A stretch of DNA of 64,000 nt from Hygrocybe punicea (lineage: Eukaryota; Basidiomycota; Agaricomycetes; Agaricales; Hygrophoraceae), in the NCBI GenBank assembly GCA_963556145.1, contig OY744466.1:6123820-6187819 (forward strand), read 5' to 3'. The position numbers were made by a program, and so were the translations under genes. Under the pieces are notes generated by a model. The model had not been told where the DNA came from. It worked only from the letters and a program-made list of their open reading frames with translations, and made no database searches. Below, in pieces: positions 58,026 through 64,000 of this stretch; the stretch's first letter is position 1, and each line of letters begins with the position of its first letter.

Positions 58026-58310
58026 CTAGTTCAGCACGTACCACTTCGGCAAGTCTTCCCTCCCGCCCAAAGCCTGCTGCAACCTCTCAATTCTCTCCTT
58101 CGTATTCCCCTCCAACCCCTCAATTGTCTTGTTGTGCCCGACCGCAAAGCAGAACGCAGAACCGGTGGAATGATCTGGACATTCCACGGAGACGACTCGA
58201 CTGATCTGGGCATCCTTCAGAATCTTCTGGATGGCATTGAGGCAAGAATTTTTGACGTCATTGTCGATGTCAATCCCATTGCGCATGCTAAAGTCCAGTA
58301 GCCACTCCAT
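58026..58310 (-). CDS. unknown protein, C-terminal exon of 94 residues
   Basis: A minus-strand frame reads MEWLLDFSMRNGIDIDNDVK, VVSVECPDHSTGSAFCFAVG and ERIERLQQALGGREDLPKWY before its stop. The amphipathic, natural-looking composition suggests a real coding exon. The methionine at 58310 may be internal. No family recognised. Confidence 0.4.
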   Translation of the reverse strand: MEWLLDFSMRNGIDIDNDVKNSCLNAIQKILKDAQISRVVSVECPDHSTGSAFCFAVGHNKTIEGLEGNTKERIERLQQALGGREDLPKWYVLN

Positions 58311-58509
58311 GGTTACCTTATAACCAAAGGCCTGAGCACGATGGCGTACTCTACGACGCGTTGTTTTTGGCGGCTGTTCACACCTGGAACTGGTTTAACA
58401 GATAACCTCAGATCATTTAGCGAGGAACACACATCGTGAACGGATAACAATGTCACTGCGATGTTGAAACCTGTTGGGCGGCGTGTTTTGTTGAAGTTGA
58501 AACACGCTT

Positions 58510-59493
58510 ACATCACCTCGAGCCAAGTTTGGACTCTGGAGTATGCACCCGTCTCGACTTGATCACCTCCCGACTTCAACTTCCCCGGTCACGTATTAGA
58601 CCACAAAGCCAAGCACAGGACTGCACGAGCCATACTCTTTGCTTACAGTCATATCTCAAACCAGCGAGACATCGAATCCCCTTGGTACGCCGTTTGGGAC
58701 AGAGTCCTTGCAGATCTGATCGCCGATCATTCCCGTCTCCTCACCGTTCCTCAACTGGTGCTATGGTACATTGAACCCGTTCCGGATCGTGCAGATCGAG
58801 ACGACTCTCAGGATGGAGAAGACGAAGAAAGCGGAAATACCACGATCGAATCAATCACATCCGTCGCGTCCACTGTTCCTCAAAAGTTTGCACGGGAACT
58901 TGTTCCTGACCCCGCCGTCATCCGCACCATGACGCGCCGGGCTGTTGTACCGCTTAAACTGAGATATGCTGGAGTTCCGTTACTGGCGGAGGTCAAACGG
59001 CCCCCGAGACGCATCGACAGATGGAGGGATTCTGCATTCCGCCATGCTTTATCACAGCAATTGTTGTTTGCAGAGTCCAATGTGTTGAAGCAAGCAGAAT
59101 TTCTCTTTCGCAATTATCCGCGTCAAGAAACTGTCGTCGTGATGGCTTGCAGTGGTCTGTGGTGGACCTGCCGGATTGTTCACAAAAGACCAACTTGACA
59201 ATCCAGGCAACGCTCCTCTGCCAGGCCCTGACGAATGGGAGGAAGATGACGAGATTGATATTGAGAAAGACGACCTAGATGATGAGGGGGACGAGGGGGA
59301 TGCATCTGAGGACGAACTCGATGTCATCGATGCACCTGAGGGCGAGGCGTTTGGCGAGTCAGAGGCAACATTACCCGAGAACAAATTCTCTAAAGTCCTT
59401 CAATTGGGAACAAGAGCATCAGACCAGAGATTTGGGCTCATTCACCAACGCCTTGAAGTCGCGTTAGCCAACCGAACTGGCAAGATGGGCTAG
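58510..59493 (+). pseudogene. unknown lineage-specific protein, frameshift and one stop
   Basis: A plus-strand frame: FNFPGHVLDHKAKHRTARAI, LFAYSHISNQRDIESPWYA, VWDRVLADLIADHSRLLTVP, QLVLWYIEPVPDRADRD, acidic DGEDEESGN, VPLKLRYAGVPLLAEVKRPP, QAEFLFRNYPRQETVVVMAC and SGLWWTCRIV. Near 59150-59190 the frame shifts by one base and continues as DQLDNPGNAPLPGPDEWEED, a long acidic region, and DQRFGLIHQRLEVALANRTG to the stop at 59493. A TGA lies near 58558 just upstream of the first block. It resembles repeated agaricomycete proteins of unknown function, possibly nuclease-like (EVKR), which is a guess. Confidence 0.45.
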
Positions 59494-60260
59494 GATACAA
59501 GCGTATGTTTCTTGCTCTCGATGTTTGCTCAATATATTGATCAGTGGAATGCTGCGTGATTGAAGTCTCTCGGTCGGCTCTGTAGCCGTTTGGATATTGT
59601 GCCAACGGCGACGACGAACGCGACGCCGAGTTTCAGTAGGACAGCCCTAATGGTAAGTTAGCGCCCCACCCCAACCATCCCCGCTCATCCTCTAACAACC
59701 CTTACAAGGACGACAGGACGCACGATGACAGCGACAAGCGAGGGGGCCATGGTGCTGTGCAGTGAATGGTGGTGAATACTGCTTCAATTTTTGTCCCGGG
59801 GTTTGCTGATCTCAACGACGAACGATGACAGCCACTACCCACTGCCGCCAACGCCGGCCATCGGCCATCCCCCCCCACGACCATCCAACACCCATCTACA
59901 CCCAATCCCAACTCCCAACGTCGCGAGGTTTGGCTGACTTCTTAGGTGGCCATGCAGGAAATATGCGAGCATTGCACTTGAAGCCAATCCATTCACCCCA
60001 CCTTATTATGGGCAAATTACCACGTTCCAACATACTGTTATACCTTTCAAAGTATTACTGCAGGGTGTCCCAAGCAGCCTCAATAAAATATTCTTGTTAA
60101 ATTTATTTTCACACTCCTAAACATCTCACCCACCCTCAATATTTCCAAGATTTACAGCTGTTTGCACAATCCTTGACAGTAAAAAAAAGTGCCAATTACA
60201 AACAAATACAGTAAATGCACAATAACTCATGAAATACCTCATAGGCAAGAATGGCAACAC
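59494..60260. other. no gene seen
   Basis: Short frames, C-rich around 59820-59900; nothing recognised. Confidence 0.4.
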
Positions 60261-60261
60261 T

Positions 60262-60660
60262 TTACACTGAGCCACACATTCCTGTGGAATCCAATCGGAC
60301 TCCGATTGGAATGCTCAGACTCTGAGGATTCCGAGTGGATTCCGAGTGGAATGGAACCTTTTTTTGTAGAGTACTACCAATTTTAATATTCCAGTTGGAT
60401 TCCGAGTGAATTCTGCTCAGAATGATCATTTTTTTGGATTTTCATTGGTTTTCATGGGGTATGCTTATTTATGAGGAATCATGTGGAATCCACTCAGAAT
60501 CCTGCCAAGTGTTTCAAAAGCATCAGCTTTTTTTGACTTTTTTGCATTTTTCTCACTCAATTTTGTCAATAAAACAATTCTGACACTATATATGGCATTG
60601 GGTATACAATGGGCATGCTAACCAAATTAGGCAATATTTTCCCATGCTCCATATTATACC
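60262..60660 (-). mobile_element. remnant of a KDZ-like element end
   Basis: From about 60490 to 60655 the sequence is the inverse of 11500-11670 in the intact KDZ element (shared words: TTTTTTGCATTTTTCTCACT, GACACTATATATGG, GGGTATACAATGGGCAT, GGCAATATTTTCCCA). Outward lie GATTCC-rich subterminal repeats, but spaced as GAGTGGATTCC rather than the CAGTGGATTCC type. It is cut at 60661 by an LTR. Confidence 0.7.
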
Positions 60661-62030
60661 GGTGGAGTGGTATGGAGGTACCACTCCAAGGGCTAGCAGG
60701 AGAGTCTCGCTGAAGAGCTGGCGAGGAAGACTTGATTGGGACTGACTACTGACAGCGATCAATCTACAACGAACCGTGGGAGCCTCATCACGTGACTAGG
60801 CACTTGCTACCACTCCAAGTGCCCCCCTTCCTCATAGCGACATCCTTGTCGCTATCAAAGACTCGAAACAGGGGGGAAAAAGGAAAAGAAAAGGGGGAAA
60901 ATGGACTGAAAGACTGACCAAAAACAACTAAGCTAGTCTACTCCACTAGGGTCTAGTAAAGGAGGTCCAAGACTGGGATCAAAGGGAATGGGAACTTGTC
61001 CAGAAAAAGATGGAAAAGAAACAGAGGGATGGGAAAAGGCAGGAGAAATGTTGTGGATACGAGCTGGAAGTTTTGATGAGTTTCGCGTAGGGATGGTGGG
61101 GAGATGGCAGGGTTGTACTCAGTATGGGGAGTTGTCAAAATGTGTTGGGTATGCTTGACGACAAGGCGGGAGTTTATGTATGGGGTATCTCGGGGGAAGC
61201 TTTTGAGGGCTGGGGTGGATGTGGTGGTGATAGTAATGAAGCGCTGTAATGGCGAGGTCAGGGTGGCTGCGGAACTATGATCCTAGCCTGTGGGGGTCAG
61301 CGTAGAAGTGACAGGGAATAGTCTAGCTAGCTTCAGTATAAAGGTACGGGATGGAAAAGGGGAAGCCGCCGACTAGGTACTACTACTAAATAACAAAGCC
61401 GATGTAAGCCGATGAAGCCGACGATGTCGGGTACGGCGGGTTGGGAGTCGGGTGACGAGCGGTACGATAATAAGGAAGGCAGAACGATGGGGAAATGGTA
61501 GAGAGAGACTGGGGGCGATGTGTGAACGATGTGTGCTACTGAGAGGGACTCTGAGAGAGGGGGAAAACGGGGACTGGTTTCTTATTATTGATACGGCGCT
61601 TTGGGCACCTTTTTATACTACAAAAATCCCTATCTAAATTCGGACGAGAGGCCTCGGCCGATGAGAGAGAACAAAGGGGGAGGAAAATGGAGAAATAAGA
61701 CAGAGGTTGGGAGGCAACGATGACAGAGAAATGGAGGGGAGAAGTGAAATCAAATGAAAAAGATGTAAAATACTTTCGTATATCTCCATAAGGGAGACAG
61801 ATGCGCGAACTAGGTAAGTCCGATGTCAGGTTTCCAGTCCGATGAGATCCTTCTACGATATTTGATATTCCGTGGGTATGGGAGTCAGTCCGATCCCGTA
61901 CTGGAGCGGCCATGCTAGTCAGTATGCACCGGGTTACGTTGGGTTCGAGCCAGGATCGTTAGAGTCATCAGATTGGAGCGGATTCGTGATATGTCGGGTT
62001 TCTGGCCTCAGAGGGTGGAGAGCCCTCTAC
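60661..62030 (-). repeat. LTR of a gag-like-only element (3' LTR as read on minus)
   Basis: The left edge GGAGTGGTATGGAGGTACCA, then TCCAAGGGCTAGCAGGAGAG, repeats at 63953-64000 with few changes. A TATAAAAAGG box on the minus strand lies near 61610. The right edge is not precisely placed (about 62.0 kb). 61.0-61.5 kb is otherwise non-coding. Confidence 0.6.
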
Positions 62031-63728
62031 AGCGCGGACCATGGATTTTTCGTTTGGGGGTAGGTAGGGGTGGGGATGTTCTTCAGTTGCCAAATATGGA
62101 CGTGGGTGGGGTGGGTGTCACGCCAGGTATGGTTTTGACAGGGAATGTTGAATGCAAGGATGGCGTGGGTTTTCGGGGTGGGGATATTGTCGTGGTATGC
62201 TGATGGAGGTGTTTCCACAGGCTCCATTTGCATAGGCACATCAGTGTATCATTTTGTGGCCATAGGTGGGTCTGCCTCATGTGCAGTTGCAGGTCGGGAT
62301 GCTTCGTCGTGTGGTGTGTCCCCAGTATGTGCCTCCTCCTCCGTGCTTGCGTGTGGTTGCTTTTTCTCATCTTCTTCAATGTTTCGCCTTGCAGCACCGT
62401 CATTCTCATTTCGGTTCTCTCCTGCGAGGAACTCCATGATCTCAGATGCCAGAGGCCACAACTGGCTGTGTGGGTCTCCGTGATGCGTTTGGTGGATGGT
62501 GGAAATGCGGTATGGTGTGGGTGTGAGACGCTCATGTTGGGGGGGTTTCAAGCCCAGTTTTGCGGTGCTGGGAGTGGGTATGCCGGTGGGCGTTGAACAC
62601 TCACGCTCATGCAAGCTTTTTGGGTCGGGGTGGGATATGGTTGCAGGCTGGGATGGAACGGGCGCGGGACAGGGCTCTGGGGTTGGCCTTGCATTGGGGT
62701 TGGGTCTACATGCCGGGCGTTCGTGCTCACAGCCGCTTTTGGTGCTGGGGTTGGGGTATTTCGAAGGCAGCTCACGGCTGCGCTCTGCTTGGGGGTGCTT
62801 GGGGTTGGGGGTGGCGAGAGCCATGGGCGCTGGGTATTCGCATCCGTGTTCAGTTTGGAGGTGGTTGGCATTGTGGGATGGCGTGGTGGACGCATTTGAC
62901 GTGGGCTGGGGCTCGTCTTGGCACACCGGCATTGGCGTCTGTGGTTTCTGGGTCAACGGGGGCGGGGCTGTACATTGGGGTTGTGGCTGAGGTGCTGGTG
63001 GTGCTTCATGTTCGTTGGTGATGTGGTGGCAGCAGCTGGGCTGAACTGGGGTTTGTTTGGGCACACGGGTGCTCACGTTGGCCATTCCTGGGTCGACGTG
63101 GGTGTGGTTGGATGCTGGGGCCATGGTCTGAGTATTGAAGGCGAAGGCTGCAGCGTTGGGTGCAGCTGTGATGTGGCAGTCGTGTTGGGCGTGATGGGCA
63201 CATGTGTGGACGGCGTTGGGGCCTGTGAGACGGTAGATGGGGTTGCTGTTGACGTTGTGGGGACTTGGGGCGTGGTTGTGAGGGTGGGACATGAACATGG
63301 CGGTTGGGTTTGGGGCGCGTTCTGACGCATTTTGCAGCGAGGGTGGGGCCATTTGGGTGGGCAATAACGATGTGGCGTGCTTGGGCGCGAATGTCAATGT
63401 TTTTGGTGGAGGTGGGCATGCTGTGGTGTGCTGGGTTGAATCTTGGGGTCCATGCCTCATTTTTGGCTGGTCACAGTTGGCGGTAAGGTGGGTTGGCGGT
63501 AAGGTGGGTCGACGAGGCTGTTGAATGTTCACGGTCGGAGGCACTGGGTGGTGTTGGGATGGCGTTGGCAGGCACCGGGGCAGTGAGTGTCGTCATTGTG
63601 TTCATTTGGGTCCACGTTGCTGTGGGCTGGGCCATTGGTGGTGAGATTGTTGGTTCTCTTTTTGTGTTGGTTTTCCGCCGCGTTTTTTCCTTCTTCGCTC
63701 GTTCTTTTTGCTTCTTTTTCGTAGTCAT
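62027..63728 (-). pseudogene. gag-like proline/threonine/histidine-rich protein
   Basis: The minus-strand frame from 63728 begins MTTKKKQKERAKKEKTRRKT (very basic), then TISPPMAQPTATWTQM. A shift near 63500 leads into a 431-residue frame (63544-62249) rich in Pro, Thr, His, Asn and Ala, with an acidic end (NIEEDEKKQPHASTEEEAHT). It stops at TGA near 62249, but the same frame stays open to 62027 (YTDVPMQMEPVETPPSAYHD..), so one C-to-T change from CGA could explain the stop. There is no zinc knuckle, protease, reverse transcriptase or integrase. Strand choice rests on the basic start, the upstream primer site and natural amino-acid use; plus-strand frames are Gly/Val/Trp-rich shadows. Confidence 0.5.
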
Positions 63729-63924
63729 TTGTGTAGGTCGAGAAAATTAGAATGTTTGATGCTCGGAAAATTATTTGGTGCTTGGAAAATCACTTGGTGC
63801 TCGGGGAACTGCTCTGTGCGTGGTGCTCTGTGCTCTGTGCTCTGTACTCGGAAAATCGCTGGGGTGCTGAAAAATCACTGGAAATCGCTGGAAGTCGCTG
63901 AAAATCGCTGAAGACAGAAGCTGG

Positions 63925-63949
63925 GTTCGAATCTGCTCTCATCACCATG
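63925..63949 (-). other. primer-binding-site-like sequence
   Basis: On the minus strand, directly after the LTR end CCACTCCAACA, comes TGGTGATGAGAGCAGATTCG, then AACCC. It is the complement of a tRNA 3' end (GGGTTCGAATC..CCA). Same type as at 28937-28964. Confidence 0.65.
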
Positions 63950-64000
63950 TTGGAGTGGTACGGAGGTACCGCTCCAAGGGCTAGCAGGAGAGTCTCACTG
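63950..64000 (-). repeat. 5' LTR of the gag-like-only element, truncated by the window end
   Basis: Begins TGTTGGAGTGGTACGGAGGT on the plus strand (LTR 3' end as read on minus) and matches 60663-60712. The rest lies beyond the window. Confidence 0.7.

Noticed and set aside
62496..63325. Plus-strand Gly/Val/Trp-rich proteins
   Set aside because: Antisense of the Pro/Thr/His-rich frame; no initiation context or motifs, and the primer site points to the minus strand.

Overview
This window looks like transposon-rich DNA from a filamentous basidiomycete, most likely an agaricomycete. The reasons are introns of about 45-60 bp with GT..AG borders, a complete Plavaka-type transposase gene, a KDZ-type element with a CxC5/CxC6-like transposase, a Tad/I-like LINE, and lineage-specific proteins of the sort repeated in mushroom genomes. 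I see no rRNA or tRNA gene, no CRISPR array, and no clearly intact housekeeping gene. The host-gene homologies present (METTL16, SPT5, fatty acid synthase beta, BRR2 and methylcrotonyl-CoA carboxylase alpha) are fragments or carry lesions.

Layout. 1-410: 5' part of a METTL16-like gene (minus), then a KOW-like remnant. 1319-5713: a Plavaka transposase gene (minus) whose ten inferred exons sum to an exact multiple of three. 6058-11887: a KDZ element with 35-bp terminal inverted repeats and two genes, each broken by one stop. 11.9-18.6 kb: gene-poor, with one or two small unknown genes. 18.6-21.1 kb: an SPT5-like NGN/KOW gene with a frameshift. 21691-23358: a 1668-bp solo LTR lying against a decayed LINE that runs to about 29.9 kb (minus) and itself holds a proline-rich remnant and an inverted-repeat element. 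30.0-30.6 kb: a 150-bp tandem repeat. 31.6-34.3 kb: a fatty acid synthase fragment split by a 2.1-kb insertion. 34.6-39 kb: a tandem duplication and unknown zinc-binding type genes. 39.4-41.25 kb: nested foldback elements. 41.9-43.86 kb: a second, 3'-truncated Plavaka copy. 43.9-45.7 kb: low-complexity repeats.

The most unusual part is 45.7-56.4 kb. On the minus strand, exons of the spliceosomal helicase BRR2 are joined to exons of methylcrotonyl-CoA carboxylase alpha, which are joined again to BRR2. Both joins keep frame, one through an intron and one inside an exon. The two BRR2 parts overlap by about 690 bp, so this looks like a tandemly duplicated chimeric unit of captured gene fragments, later split by a second copy of the 1668-bp LTR and by MITEs. 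56.4-60.2 kb holds unknown or broken lineage-specific genes. The window ends in a remnant of a KDZ-like terminus and an LTR element that seems to encode only a gag-like protein.

No gene pathway is readable here. The logic is mobile-element nesting: target-site duplications or terminal repeats can be read for the KDZ element, one solo LTR, three foldback/MITE insertions and the insertion in the fatty acid synthase fragment. Several stop codons are explained by single C-to-T changes.
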